Position numbers and translations under genes: made by a program. Below, piece after piece: positions 24,947 to 33,697 of a stretch of 40,208 nt of DNA. Where the stretch lies: NCBI GenBank assembly GCA_025351485.1, contig JANXVU010000094.1:1-40208 (forward strand), given 5' to 3'. The notes beneath the pieces are model-generated. The model saw nothing but the letters and a program-made list of their open reading frames with translations, did no database searches and was not told the origin of the DNA. Positions within the stretch are counted from its first letter, which is position 1. Every line of letters begins with the position of its first letter. The DNA comes from Candidatus Eiseniibacteriota bacterium (GTDB lineage: Bacteria > Eisenbacteria > RBG-16-71-46 > JACRLI01).

Positions 24947-25822
24947 ATGCCCGCGCCACGAACTCCTTCCGATCGCGCCGCTTTCCTTCTCTACATATTC
25001 CTTTCATTCGTCGCGCTGGGGGTGTGGCTGTCGCCATTCCCCTCGCCGCGCGCGTGGGTCACCGGCGCGGCCAGCGCGCTGTACCTGCCATTCCGGGCCG
25101 TGTCCAAAGGCGTCGAGAACCTGCTGGGACTGGTGGTGGAGCGCGAAGGGCTCCTTACCGAAGCCGCCGAACTTCGCCGGGCGCGCATCGGGATCCAGGA
25201 GCTCCGGGAAGAGAACCAGCGCCTGCGCGACCAGATGGACTTTGCGCGGCGCGACTCCCTGCACCTGGTGCCGGCATGGGTGCTGGCCAAGAGGAGCGAC
25301 CGGCTGGGGAGCCGCGTGCTGATCAACCGCGGCCAGCTGGACGGCGTGCGCATCGGCTTTCCGGTGATCGGGCGGGAGGGACTGGTGGGGCGGGTGGACG
25401 CGCTGGAAGGACATCTTTCCCGGGTCCGCCTGCTGACCGACCGGGCCAGCGCGGTGAGCGCCTCGATCGACCGTTCGCACGTGGACGGCATCGTGGAAGG
25501 GGACCCGGTGGAGGGTCTCCGGATGCGCTTCGTGTCCTACTCCGCCGACGTGAAGCCGGGCGACGTGGTGGTCACATCGGGCCTGGGCGGCTCCTTCCCC
25601 CCGGGACTCCCGGTGGGCCGGGTGCGGCGGCTGGGGCTTGAAAGCGGCGGGCTGCTTCGCCGGATCGAGATCGAGCCGGCCGAGTTGCCCGAGCGGGTCC
25701 AGGACGTGTTCGTGCTCGCCGCGGGCGACAGCAGCCGCGGGTGGGGTTTCCTGTGGGCCCGCCCGGTGGCCCCCACCGACTCGCTGGCCGAATCCGTGCG
25801 CACCCCGAGGGTCGAACCGTGA
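24947..25822 (+). CDS. mreC: Rod shape-determining protein MreC
   Basis: 291 residues from the ATG at 24947, with GAAGG upstream. A short cytoplasmic N-tail is followed by one membrane helix (AFLLYIFLSFVALGVWL), a periplasmic coiled coil at about 60-105 (VVEREGLLTEAAELRRA...RDQMDF), and the two MreC beta domains with VLINRGQLDGVRIGFPVI and GDVVVTSGLGGSFPPGLPVG, the signature of the family. It scaffolds the periplasmic side of the elongasome and activates PBP2. The stop overlaps the GTG of mreD by four bases (GTGA). Confidence 0.95.
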   Translation: MPAPRTPSDRAAFLLYIFLSFVALGVWLSPFPSPRAWVTGAASALYLPFRAVSKGVENLLGLVVEREGLLTEAAELRRARIGIQELREENQRLRDQMDFARRDSLHLVPAWVLAKRSDRLGSRVLINRGQLDGVRIGFPVIGREGLVGRVDALEGHLSRVRLLTDRASAVSASIDRSHVDGIVEGDPVEGLRMRFVSYSADVKPGDVVVTSGLGGSFPPGLPVGRVRRLGLESGGLLRRIEIEPAELPERVQDVFVLAAGDSSRGWGFLWARPVAPTDSLAESVRTPRVEP

Positions 25823-26322
25823 GCGCGATCTGGATGGTGGCCCAGGCCGCGTGGGTGGTGCTGCTCCTGCTCGGAATCGGGCTGCTGCTGCAGAACGACC
25901 TGGGTTCCCGCCTGGCGCTGTTCGGCATCCAGCCGGACCTGCTGCTGGGCGCCCTGGTGCTGCTGGCCCGCAGGATGGGCCCGCTCACCGGGCTCGCCGT
26001 GGGATTCGCCGCCGGCCTGATGCAGGACGGGCTGATGCCCGACCACGTCGGATTGAACGCGTGGCTCCTGATGACCGCCGGTTTTCTTTGCGGCCACGCC
26101 CGCGAAAGCATTTTCTGGGAGTCCTCGGTGGCCTCGGCCCTGATCGTCTTCCTGGCCGCGCTGCTGCACAACTTCGCGCAGGGCGTGCTGGCCTCCGGGT
26201 TCAACTTGAACGCCTCGCTCCAGCTGCTCTTGCGCAGCGGCCTGCCTTCGGCCGCCTACACCGCCGTGTTCGTCACCTTCGTCGCGTATGCCGTGCCGCG
26301 CGTGCTGCGGGGACGGGACTGA
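25819..26322 (+). CDS. mreD: Rod shape-determining protein MreD
   Basis: 167 residues. The GTG at 25819 overlaps the mreC stop (GTGA) and is preferred to the ATG at 25741, which lies inside mreC and adds a Pro/Arg-rich stretch. Five or so hydrophobic helices span the protein (AWVVLLLLGIGLLLQ, LLGALVLLARRMGP, GLAVGFAAGLMQDGL, ALIVFLAALLHNF, AYTAVFVTFVAYAV). GLAVGFAAGLMQD is the usual conserved MreD turn. The product sits in the cytoplasmic membrane with MreC. The PBP2 start lies two bases after its stop. Confidence 0.88.
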   Translation: MSAIWMVAQAAWVVLLLLGIGLLLQNDLGSRLALFGIQPDLLLGALVLLARRMGPLTGLAVGFAAGLMQDGLMPDHVGLNAWLLMTAGFLCGHARESIFWESSVASALIVFLAALLHNFAQGVLASGFNLNASLQLLLRSGLPSAAYTAVFVTFVAYAVPRVLRGRD

Positions 26323-26323
26323 G

Positions 26324-28195
26324 TTGAACGCTCCCTCGCCGCGCCCCGGGGGCGACCGGTCCGCGCAGGCCCTTGGGCTGGTGCTGGTCCTGGGCGCGCT
26401 GTTCCTGGTGGCGCTGGTGCGCCTGGCCCAGCTGCAGCTGGGCCAGTGGGAGAACTTCCGGCTGCTTTCCGAGAACAACGCCCTGCGATTGAAAGTCGTG
26501 CCGGCGCCGCGGGGCACCATCCTGGACCGCCGCGGCCGGGTGCTGGCCGACAGCCGCGCCACCTTTGCCATCAGCGTGGATGCGCACCGGCCTATGTTCG
26601 AGCGTCATCCGCAACTGCTGCACCTCGCCCTGGCGCGCCTCGCGCCGCTCCTGGAAACGCCCGACACCACCTTGTTCGCCCGGATCGAGCGGGAGCGCCG
26701 TCGATCCATGCGTCCCATCACCGTGGCGCAGAACGCCGACCTGGCCCTGCTCGCCCGCATCGAGGAGCATCGCGACGAGCTGCCCGGCGTGGAGGTGGAG
26801 ACCATTCCCGAGCGGACTTACCCGTTCGGCGTGGCCGCCGCCCACGTGCTGGGCTACAGCAGCCAGATCACCGAGCTGCAACTGGCCGCGCGCGGCGACG
26901 CCTACGATCCCGGCGACCTGGTGGGCCAGGCGGGGCTGGAACGTGGATACGAGGAATTTCTGCGCGGCCGCGATGGCCAGTCGCTGGTGGAAGTGAGCGC
27001 ACTGGGGCGCGTGATCGGCGAGATGAAGGACCGCCCCGGCCGTCCGCCGGAGCGGGGGCGCACGCTGCAGCTGACCCTGGACCTGAACGTGCAGCAACAG
27101 GCGGAAAAGGCGCTGGAGCCCTGGGAGCGGGGAGCGGTGGTGGCGCTCGATCCCCAGACCGGTGCCATCCTGGCGCTCGTCAGCAAGCCGGCGTTCGACC
27201 CCAACGAGTTTTCCCGCGGCCTGAGCGCCGCGCGCTGGAAGGAAATCGAGCAGAGCCACACGTTTCCGCTACTGGACCGCGCGATCCAGTCGGCCTATCC
27301 CCCGGGGTCCACCTTCAAGCTCGTGACCGCGGCCGCGGGCCTCCGGGGCGGAAAGATCACGCCGGAGACGCGCATGATGCCCTGCCCGGGTTTCTTCACC
27401 CTGGGCCACACCGTGTTCCACTGCTGGCAGCACCACGGGCATGGCTCGCTGGCGCTGCGCGATGCGATCACCCGATCGTGCGACGTGTACTTCTACCAGG
27501 TGGGGCTCCGCCTCGGCGTGGACGGCATCACCGACGAAGCCCGCGCGGCCGGGCTCGGCAGCATCACCGGCGTGGACCTGCCCGGGGAAAAGGGCGGTTT
27601 CGTGCCCAGCGCCGCCTGGTACAACCGGCGGGCCGGGCGCCACGGAGGCACGTTCAAGGGCGCCGCGGTGAACCTTTCGATCGGGCAGGGAGAGATGCTG
27701 CTCACGCCGATGCAGATCGCGCTTCTCGCCGCCCAGGTCGGCACCGGGCAGCGGGTGGAGCCCTATCTGGTGGAGAACATCAAGGACCTCGAGGGCCGGG
27801 TGATCCAGAAGCACCGCGTTTCCATCCGCCCCAACTCGCTGGGCCTCGATCCCGCGGCGCTCCAGGAACTCCGGGATGCCATGGAGTCGGTGGTGGCCAA
27901 TCCCGCCGGCACCGGCGGGCGCGCGCGCGTACCGGGCATCCGAGTCGCGGGCAAGACCGGCACCGCGCAGAATCCCCACGGCAAGGACCACGGTGTGTTC
28001 ATGGCGTTCGCTCCGGCCGACCATCCGCGCATCGCGGTGGGCGTGGTCATCGAGAACGGCGAGCACGGGACCAACGCCGCGCCGATCGCCCGCCGGATCA
28101 TCGCGGCCTACCTGGCCCCGCATACGCTCACGCCCGAGGAGCTCGCCGGCACCGATTCCACGGGCGCCCCCGAGGACACCAGTGCTACGGACTGA
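26324..28195 (+). CDS. mrdA: Penicillin-binding protein 2, peptidoglycan transpeptidase of the elongasome
   Basis: 623 residues. The TTG at 26324 is chosen: it follows the mreD stop by one base, and GGGGAC lies before it; no ATG suits. A single N-terminal membrane helix (ALGLVLVLGALFLVALVRLAQL) precedes the PBP dimerisation domain (APRGTILDRRGRVLAD; TYPFGVAAAHVLGYS). The transpeptidase domain has SxxK as STFK (S near 329), SxD as SCD in RSCDVYFYQVG (near 384) and KTG in VAGKTGTAQNP (near 543). It cross-links new glycan strands made by RodA. The tail after residue 600 is Thr/Glu-rich. The rodA start lies 14 bases inside its end. Confidence 0.95.
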   Translation: MNAPSPRPGGDRSAQALGLVLVLGALFLVALVRLAQLQLGQWENFRLLSENNALRLKVVPAPRGTILDRRGRVLADSRATFAISVDAHRPMFERHPQLLHLALARLAPLLETPDTTLFARIERERRRSMRPITVAQNADLALLARIEEHRDELPGVEVETIPERTYPFGVAAAHVLGYSSQITELQLAARGDAYDPGDLVGQAGLERGYEEFLRGRDGQSLVEVSALGRVIGEMKDRPGRPPERGRTLQLTLDLNVQQQAEKALEPWERGAVVALDPQTGAILALVSKPAFDPNEFSRGLSAARWKEIEQSHTFPLLDRAIQSAYPPGSTFKLVTAAAGLRGGKITPETRMMPCPGFFTLGHTVFHCWQHHGHGSLALRDAITRSCDVYFYQVGLRLGVDGITDEARAAGLGSITGVDLPGEKGGFVPSAAWYNRRAGRHGGTFKGAAVNLSIGQGEMLLTPMQIALLAAQVGTGQRVEPYLVENIKDLEGRVIQKHRVSIRPNSLGLDPAALQELRDAMESVVANPAGTGGRARVPGIRVAGKTGTAQNPHGKDHGVFMAFAPADHPRIAVGVVIENGEHGTNAAPIARRIIAAYLAPHTLTPEELAGTDSTGAPEDTSATD

Positions 28196-29408
28196 CCGCG
28201 CGGGGATCCTGAGGGCCGACCCGCCGCTGCTCCTGTGCACGCTGGGGCTGCTGGTGGTGGGACTGCTCATGGTGGTGAGCGCCACCTTCGGCGTGGAGCT
28301 CCACCGAGGCCTGTACGTGAAACAGGCAGTCTCGGCGGCGATTGGGATCGTGGCCATGCTGCTGGCCGCCCGCGTGCCCTCCCGGCTTTACGAGGCCTTT
28401 GCCCCGGTGCTCTACGCAGTGATGCTGGCGCTGCTCGCGGTGACGCTGGTGGCGGGCCACGTGGGCATGGGCGCCCAGCGCTGGCTGGGTTTTGGCGCGT
28501 TCAAGTTTCAGCCCAGCGAAGTGGCCAAGATCACCACCATCTTCCTGCTGGCCCGTTACCTGGCCGACCGCACCCGCGACCTGACCCGCATCCGCTCCAT
28601 CCTGGAGGCCGCGGCCATCGTGTTCGCCCCGGCCGTGCTGGTCTTGAAGGAGCCCGACCTGGGCACCGCGCTGGCCTTCCCGGCGCTGGCCGCGCCGATG
28701 CTCTTCTGGGCCGGCCTGCCGTTCGGCTACTTCCTCCTGCTGCTGCTGCCCATGCTGGGAATGTTCTTCGCGTACTCGCTCGCCTGGGGACTGTTCCTGG
28801 GGGCCTGCTTCCTGGGCGTGCTGTACGTGGTCAAGCCGCGCTTCACGCTGACCATGCTGCTGGTGGCCCTGTACCTGGCGGTGGCCGTGGTCGGGCCCAT
28901 TGCATGGAACCACCTGGAGGACTACCAGAAGGAGCGCATCGTCAACTTCGTCAATCCCGAGCATGATCCCATGGGCACGGGCTATCAGTTGCTCCAGTCC
29001 AAGATCGCGATCGGCTCGGGCGGCCCGCTGGGCCGGGGATTCATGCAGGGCTCGCAGAAGCGGCTGGCCTTCCTGCCGCAGCAGCACACCGACTTCATCT
29101 ACTCGGTGGTGGGGGAGGAGCTGGGCTTTTGGGGGGCAGCGGGGGTGCTTTTGCTATACTTCCTGTGGCTGGTGCGGGGCGTGAGCATTGCGGTCCGGTC
29201 CCGAAACCGGTTCGCGAGCCTGATGTGCATCGGGATCGTGGGCGCGCTGAGCTATCACGTGTGCCTGAATATCTGGATGACCCTGGGGCTCGCCCCCGTG
29301 ACCGGGCTTCCGTTGCCGCTACTTTCGTATGGCGGATCGAGCCTCATCCTTACCCTTGCCGAGGTCGGGCTCCTGCTCGGGGCGGCGGTGCGCGAAAGAG
29401 AGTTCTGA
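28182..29408 (+). CDS. rodA: RodA, SEDS family peptidoglycan glycosyltransferase
   Basis: 408 residues. The GTG at 28182, with GAGG seven bases upstream, lies 14 bases before the PBP2 stop; the open frame reaches 27876 but is PBP2 shadow there. Ten membrane helices are expected. Family motifs are FGAFKFQPSEVAKI, KEPDLGTALAFPA (catalytic Asp of SEDS enzymes), QSKIAIGSGGPLGRGF, FLPQQHTDFIYSVVGEELGFWG and LPLLSYGGSSLI near the C-terminus. It polymerises lipid II into glycan strands in partnership with PBP2. Confidence 0.95.
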   Translation: MLRTDRAGILRADPPLLLCTLGLLVVGLLMVVSATFGVELHRGLYVKQAVSAAIGIVAMLLAARVPSRLYEAFAPVLYAVMLALLAVTLVAGHVGMGAQRWLGFGAFKFQPSEVAKITTIFLLARYLADRTRDLTRIRSILEAAAIVFAPAVLVLKEPDLGTALAFPALAAPMLFWAGLPFGYFLLLLLPMLGMFFAYSLAWGLFLGACFLGVLYVVKPRFTLTMLLVALYLAVAVVGPIAWNHLEDYQKERIVNFVNPEHDPMGTGYQLLQSKIAIGSGGPLGRGFMQGSQKRLAFLPQQHTDFIYSVVGEELGFWGAAGVLLLYFLWLVRGVSIAVRSRNRFASLMCIGIVGALSYHVCLNIWMTLGLAPVTGLPLPLLSYGGSSLILTLAEVGLLLGAAVREREF

Positions 29409-29436
29409 ATGATCCACCCATTCCCGGTCGGGCCCC

Positions 29437-30237
29437 ATGTTTCCTGAACTGCCGGCCATCGGCCCGCTCCATATCCACACCTTCGGGCTGATGCTGGGGC
29501 TGGCCCTGTGGCTCGGGCTCACCTGGCTGACCCGCGAGTCGCATCGCCGGGGCTGGGACGAGGACAAGATCACCACCCTGGTACTGATGTTGATCGTCGT
29601 ATCCATTCTCGGCGCCCGGGCCCTGTTCGTGGCCGGGCACTGGAGCTTCTACAGCGCCGATCCCATCGCCGCCGTGCGGGTGTGGGAGGGGGGGCTCACG
29701 CTCTACGGAGGGATCCTGGTGGCGATTCCCGCCGGCATCCTCTACTGCCTGCACGTTGGACTCCCGCTGTGGCCGGTGGCCGACGCGTTTGCAGCGCCGC
29801 TGGCCCTGGGCATGGCGTTGGGGCGCATGGGCTGCTTTTTGAACGGGTGCTGCTTCGGGCGCCCGACCGAGGTGGCCTGGGCGGTGCACTACCCGAAGGT
29901 GGCCGAGGCCTTCTTGAAATTCGGCGGCGCGGGGCTGCATCCCTCGCCGCTCTACTTCACGCTGGCGGAAGGGGCCATTCTGGGATTGATGCTCCTGCTT
30001 CGCGGGCGGCTGCGCGGACCAGGGCAGTTGTGGTGGCTCTTCGTGATGCTGGACTCGGTCACCCGCTATCTGGTGGACTACACCCGCTACTACGAACCTT
30101 CCGCGTTCGTGGCCCCGCAGATCACCCTGAGCCAGGCCATCAGTGCGGGGCTCTTCGCCCTGGGACTCGTCATGTTCCTGGCGCTCGGGCGCACCACGCC
30201 CGGGGCACCCGCAGGGTCCGGGCATGAAACGCGCTGA
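29437..30237 (+). CDS. lgt: Prolipoprotein diacylglyceryl transferase
   Basis: 266 residues from the ATG at 29437. Seven membrane helices are expected. VWEGGLTLYGGILVA and the Lgt signature GRMGCFLNGCCFGRPTE are present, with conserved Arg, Asn and Glu. It moves diacylglycerol from phosphatidylglycerol to the lipobox Cys of prolipoproteins in the inner membrane. It lies 28 bases after rodA, and its last 14 bases overlap the aroE start. No clear Shine-Dalgarno was seen, so translation may depend on the upstream gene. Lipoproteins it would process in this window include possibly the beta-helix protein. Confidence 0.94.
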   Translation: MFPELPAIGPLHIHTFGLMLGLALWLGLTWLTRESHRRGWDEDKITTLVLMLIVVSILGARALFVAGHWSFYSADPIAAVRVWEGGLTLYGGILVAIPAGILYCLHVGLPLWPVADAFAAPLALGMALGRMGCFLNGCCFGRPTEVAWAVHYPKVAEAFLKFGGAGLHPSPLYFTLAEGAILGLMLLLRGRLRGPGQLWWLFVMLDSVTRYLVDYTRYYEPSAFVAPQITLSQAISAGLFALGLVMFLALGRTTPGAPAGSGHETR

Positions 30238-31108
30238 CTCGGACACGCTGCTCTACGGAGTGGCCGGCTGGCCCCTGGAGTTTACGCTGTCCCCCCGTCT
30301 TCACAACGGCGCCTTCACCGCGCTCGGGATTCCGGCTAGCTACCTGATGCTGCGCGTCCGCCCCGAGCATTCGCCGCGGCTGCTCGCGTCGCTGGAGACC
30401 CTGGGCTTCCGGGGCGCCAATGTCACCGTGCCCCACAAGGAGACGGCGTTTCGGTTGTGCGGCCGGCTGAGCCCGGCCGCGCGCGCGGCGCGCTCGGTGA
30501 ACACGCTCGTGCGCACGCCCCGGGGATGGATGGGCCACACCACCGACGGCGAAGGCCTGGCGCGCTTTCTGGACGGGATCGGCCGCCCGGCCCAAGGTTC
30601 GCGCATCGTGCTCCTGGGCGGGGGGGGGGGCGCCCGCAGCGTGGCGCAGGCGTTGCTAGGAAGGGAAGGCGTGCGGCTGACCCTGGTGACACGCGACGCC
30701 CGGGCGGCCTCGCGCGCATTGGGGGGCCTCGGGAAGACGGCCAAGGGCAGCAGCCTTTCCATCGTGGAGCGTGGCAGCCGGGACGCCGAAGCGGCGGTTC
30801 GTTCTTCCCGCGTGGTGCTCAACGGGACCACGCTGGGTAGCTCGGCCAGGGGCCCGCTGCCGTGCCCGGCCGACTGGGTCCGGCAGGGCGCGGTGGCGGT
30901 CGACTTCGTGTGCGGCCGCGAAACGCCGTGGGTTCGTGCGCTGGGGCGCCGCCACGTCGCTGCCTGGTCGGGCCTTGGAATGCTGATCCACCAGGCCGCG
31001 CTGGCCTTTGAGCTATGGACCGGCAAGGACGCACTCCAGTGGATGCTGTGGGCGGGAGGATGGGATGTGGAGGAGGCCCGCGTGCGGGGGGTGGAAGGCC
31101 GGCCTTAG
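30224..31108 (+). CDS. aroE: Shikimate dehydrogenase
   Basis: 294 residues. The ATG at 30224, after AGGG, overlaps the lgt end; the frame reaches 30143 but that part is lgt shadow. Substrate-binding motifs TLSPRLHNGAF (residues 22-32) and NVTVPHKE (catalytic Lys near 72), TTDGEG (Asp near 107) and the NADP-binding loop GGGGGARSVA are recognisable. It reduces 3-dehydroshikimate to shikimate with NADPH. The usual loop is GAGGAA; here the second residue is Gly as well, encoded within a run of eleven G (30620-30630), a site where reads or replication can slip. If the run is really ten or twelve bases the gene is broken. The comF start lies 44 bases inside its end. Confidence 0.88.
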   Translation: MKRADSDTLLYGVAGWPLEFTLSPRLHNGAFTALGIPASYLMLRVRPEHSPRLLASLETLGFRGANVTVPHKETAFRLCGRLSPAARAARSVNTLVRTPRGWMGHTTDGEGLARFLDGIGRPAQGSRIVLLGGGGGARSVAQALLGREGVRLTLVTRDARAASRALGGLGKTAKGSSLSIVERGSRDAEAAVRSSRVVLNGTTLGSSARGPLPCPADWVRQGAVAVDFVCGRETPWVRALGRRHVAAWSGLGMLIHQAALAFELWTGKDALQWMLWAGGWDVEEARVRGVEGRP

Positions 31109-31817
31109 GAAACTCGCCGACCTGGCGATCGGGGCGGTGTGCCCCCCGCTGTGCGCCGCATGCCTCGGCGACATGGACGCCTGCCGGGCGCCGGTCTGCC
31201 GGGATTGCGACGCCCGCCTCGCGCACGACCGCGCCACCTTCTGCCTGCGCTGCGGAGGGCTCCACGAGGGCCGCGAGCGGCACATCTTGCAGGCCGCCTG
31301 CTCCCTCGAATCCCACCGGAACCACCGCGCCCGATGCCTCTACTGGATGCGCGAACCTGCCTCCACGCTGATCCACCAATTCAAGTATCGTCACGTCACC
31401 CGCCTGGCCGAAGGCTGGGGCGAGGCGCTGGGCGAATGGCTGCGCCCCGGGGCCTCGGCCTTTCGCGCCGACCTGGTGCTGCCGGTGCCGCTCCATCCGG
31501 CGCGCGAGCGTTCGCGGGGATTCAATCAGGCCGCCCTCCTGGCTCGCGCGGCCGGCCGGGCCGCCGGGTTCCCGTGCGTGGAGGACGCGCTGCGGCGCGC
31601 GCGCGGAACCGCCTCGCAAACCGGGCTCGACCCGGCGGGCCGGGGCGCCAACCTGGCGGGGGCATTCCTGGTCTGGCGGCCCGAACTCATCGAATCTAGG
31701 GCGGTGGTCCTGGTGGACGATGTGGTGACCACGGGGGCCACGCTCGGGGGCGCCGTGGACGCTCTCCTGGATGCGGGAGCCGCTTCGGTGGCCTCCCTGG
31801 CAGTGGCCCGCGCTTGA
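31065..31817 (+). CDS. comF: ComF family protein (phosphoribosyltransferase-like)
   Basis: 250 residues from the ATG at 31065, five bases after GGGAGG; it overlaps aroE by 44 bases. The N-terminal part has the double zinc-ribbon of ComF: CPPLCAAC, CRDC and CLRCGG. Next comes LIHQFKYRHVTRLAEGWGEAL, then the LPVPLHPARERSRGFNQA motif and the PRPP-loop VVLVDDVVTTGATLGGA. In competent bacteria ComF helps bring transforming DNA into the cytoplasm; elsewhere its role is unclear. No other competence gene lies in the window except RarA-type recombination downstream. The yjbQ start comes 31 bases later. Confidence 0.9.
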   Translation: MWRRPACGGWKAGLRKLADLAIGAVCPPLCAACLGDMDACRAPVCRDCDARLAHDRATFCLRCGGLHEGRERHILQAACSLESHRNHRARCLYWMREPASTLIHQFKYRHVTRLAEGWGEALGEWLRPGASAFRADLVLPVPLHPARERSRGFNQAALLARAAGRAAGFPCVEDALRRARGTASQTGLDPAGRGANLAGAFLVWRPELIESRAVVLVDDVVTTGATLGGAVDALLDAGAASVASLAVARA

Positions 31818-31848
31818 CCCCCGGCCCCACGGGGATTAGCTTCCAAGC

Positions 31849-32256
31849 ATGCTCTTCGACACGCTGGATCTGTCCACCGCCTCCCGCGCGGAGATGGTGA
31901 ATCTCACGGCGCGGCTCGCCGACTGGGTGAACTCCCATGGAGCGCGCGAGGGGATCCTCACCGTCTACTGCCCCCATACCACGGCCGGAATCACCGTCAA
32001 CGAAGGCTACGATCCCGACGTCTGCACCGACATGCTCCAGACCCTGGAGCGGCTGGCCCCGCGGGATCCCCGCTATCGCCACGCCGAAGGCAACTCCGAT
32101 TCGCACGTGAAGGCCACGCTGGTGGGCTCCTCCGCCCGGGTGTTCGTGCGCGCAGGCCGGCTGGGACTGGGGCGCTGGCAGGCAGTCTACTTCTGCGAGT
32201 TCGACGGGCCGCGCTCCCGCCAGGTGGAGCTGGCCTTCGATGGGGAGGCCCGGTGA
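31849..32256 (+). CDS. yjbQ: YjbQ family protein (UPF0047)
   Basis: 135 residues from the ATG at 31849. The family signature is complete: CPHTTAGITVNEGYDPDVCTDM, GNSDSHVKATLVGSS with its His, and LGRWQAVYFCEFDGPRSRQV. Members are small trimeric proteins; some have secondary thiamine-phosphate synthase activity, but the physiological role is not known. Its stop shares GTGA with the start of rarA, so translation is coupled. Confidence 0.92.
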   Translation: MLFDTLDLSTASRAEMVNLTARLADWVNSHGAREGILTVYCPHTTAGITVNEGYDPDVCTDMLQTLERLAPRDPRYRHAEGNSDSHVKATLVGSSARVFVRAGRLGLGRWQAVYFCEFDGPRSRQVELAFDGEAR

Positions 32257-33629
32257 GCGGCCAGCCGGATCTGTTCCCCGAAGCCAGGGTGGCACCGGGC
32301 GCGGGCGCGGCCCCGCCGCTGGCCGAGCGCATGCGCCCCCGCACGCTGGAGGAGTTCGCGGGCCAGTCGGCGCTGCTCGGGGAGGGAGCCCCGCTGCGCG
32401 AGGCCATCCTGCGCGACGAGCCGCACAACATGATCCTGTGGGGCCCTCCGGGCACCGGGAAGACCACGCTCGCCCGCATGCTGGCCGAGCGCACCCGATC
32501 ACATTTCGAGGGCTACAGCGCGGTGACTTCCACCGTGGCCGACATCCGAGCGGTGGTCAAGGCGGCCGAGACCCGGCTCAAGACCAGCGGCCGCCGCACG
32601 CTCCTGTTCATCGACGAGATCCACCGGTTCAACCGCTCGCAGCAGGACGCGTTCCTGCCATGGGTGGAGAACGGCACCCTGGTGCTGGTGGGCGCCACCA
32701 CCGAGAATCCCTCCTTCGAAGTGAACTCGGCCCTGCTGTCGCGGGCCCGGGTGTACGTGCTGGAGCGCCTCCCCGAGGAGTCGCTGGTGGCGATACTGGA
32801 GCGCGCCCTGGCGGATCCGGTGCGGGGCCTCGGGGCCATGGCCCTGTCCGCGGAGCCCTCGGCGCTGCTGCACCTCGCGCGCGTGGCGGACGGGGATGGG
32901 CGCCGCGCCCTGAACGCACTGGAAATCGCCTCGCGGCTGGCCGGCGCCGGGAAGGCCATCACCCTGGAAGTGGCCGAGCGGGCGCTGCTCCAGAAACAGC
33001 TCCTGTATGACAAGTCGGGCGAGGAGCACTACAACCTCATCTCGGCGCTCCACAAGAGCCTGCGGGGCAGCGATCCCGACGCGGCGCTGTACTGGATGAC
33101 GCGCATGCTCGCCTCGGGCGAGCAGCCGCTGTACCTGGCACGCCGAATGGTGCGCTTCGCCTCCGAGGACATCGGGCTGGCCGATCCCAATGCGCTGGCG
33201 GTGGCGTTGCGGGCCAAGGACGCCTACGATTTCCTGGGCAGTCCGGAAGGGGAGGTGGCGCTCGCGGAGTGCTGCATCTACCTCGCGATCGCTCCCAAGA
33301 GCAACGCGGTGTATGAGGCCTCCAAGGCCGCCTTGCGCGCGGTGCAGGAACATCCGGCCCTGCCGGTGCCACTGCACATCCGCAACGCTCCCACCCGGCT
33401 CATGAAGGAACTGGGCTACGGAAGGGATTACGAGTATTCTCACGAGTACGAAGGGCACGTGAACGCCCAGTCCTATCTGCCCGGGGAGCTGCAGGGCCTC
33501 ACGTTCTACCGGCCCTCCGGGGAGGGTCGGGAAGCGGACGTGGCGGAACGGCTCAGGCGAATCCGGGAGCTGAAGGCACGGCTCCGGGCCCGGAACACGG
33601 AACCGGGGGAGCCCGGAAAGAGTTCCTAG
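32253..33629 (+). CDS. rarA: Replication-associated recombination protein RarA (MgsA/Mgs1 AAA+ ATPase)
   Basis: 458 residues from GTG at 32253 overlapping yjbQ. It begins MSGQPDLFPE with the PPLAERMRPRTLEEFAGQ entry typical of the family. Walker A GPPGTGKTTLARM is at about residues 64-76, Walker B LLFIDEIHRFN at about 118-128 and the sensor GATTENPSFEVNSALLSR near 150. The C-terminal tetramerisation part holds YNLISALHKSLRGSDPDAALYW, ARRMVRFASEDIGLADP and AIAPKSNAVYEA. RarA acts on stalled replication forks. It is probably the last gene of the long mreB unit; a 68-base gap precedes the hydrolase gene. Confidence 0.95.
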   Translation: MSGQPDLFPEARVAPGAGAAPPLAERMRPRTLEEFAGQSALLGEGAPLREAILRDEPHNMILWGPPGTGKTTLARMLAERTRSHFEGYSAVTSTVADIRAVVKAAETRLKTSGRRTLLFIDEIHRFNRSQQDAFLPWVENGTLVLVGATTENPSFEVNSALLSRARVYVLERLPEESLVAILERALADPVRGLGAMALSAEPSALLHLARVADGDGRRALNALEIASRLAGAGKAITLEVAERALLQKQLLYDKSGEEHYNLISALHKSLRGSDPDAALYWMTRMLASGEQPLYLARRMVRFASEDIGLADPNALAVALRAKDAYDFLGSPEGEVALAECCIYLAIAPKSNAVYEASKAALRAVQEHPALPVPLHIRNAPTRLMKELGYGRDYEYSHEYEGHVNAQSYLPGELQGLTFYRPSGEGREADVAERLRRIRELKARLRARNTEPGEPGKSS

Positions 33630-33697
33630 ACTTGGGGTTGCAAGTCAGCCGGTCGATGGGAAACCCAACGGCTTCGCGTATCATCCAAGAGGTAACC

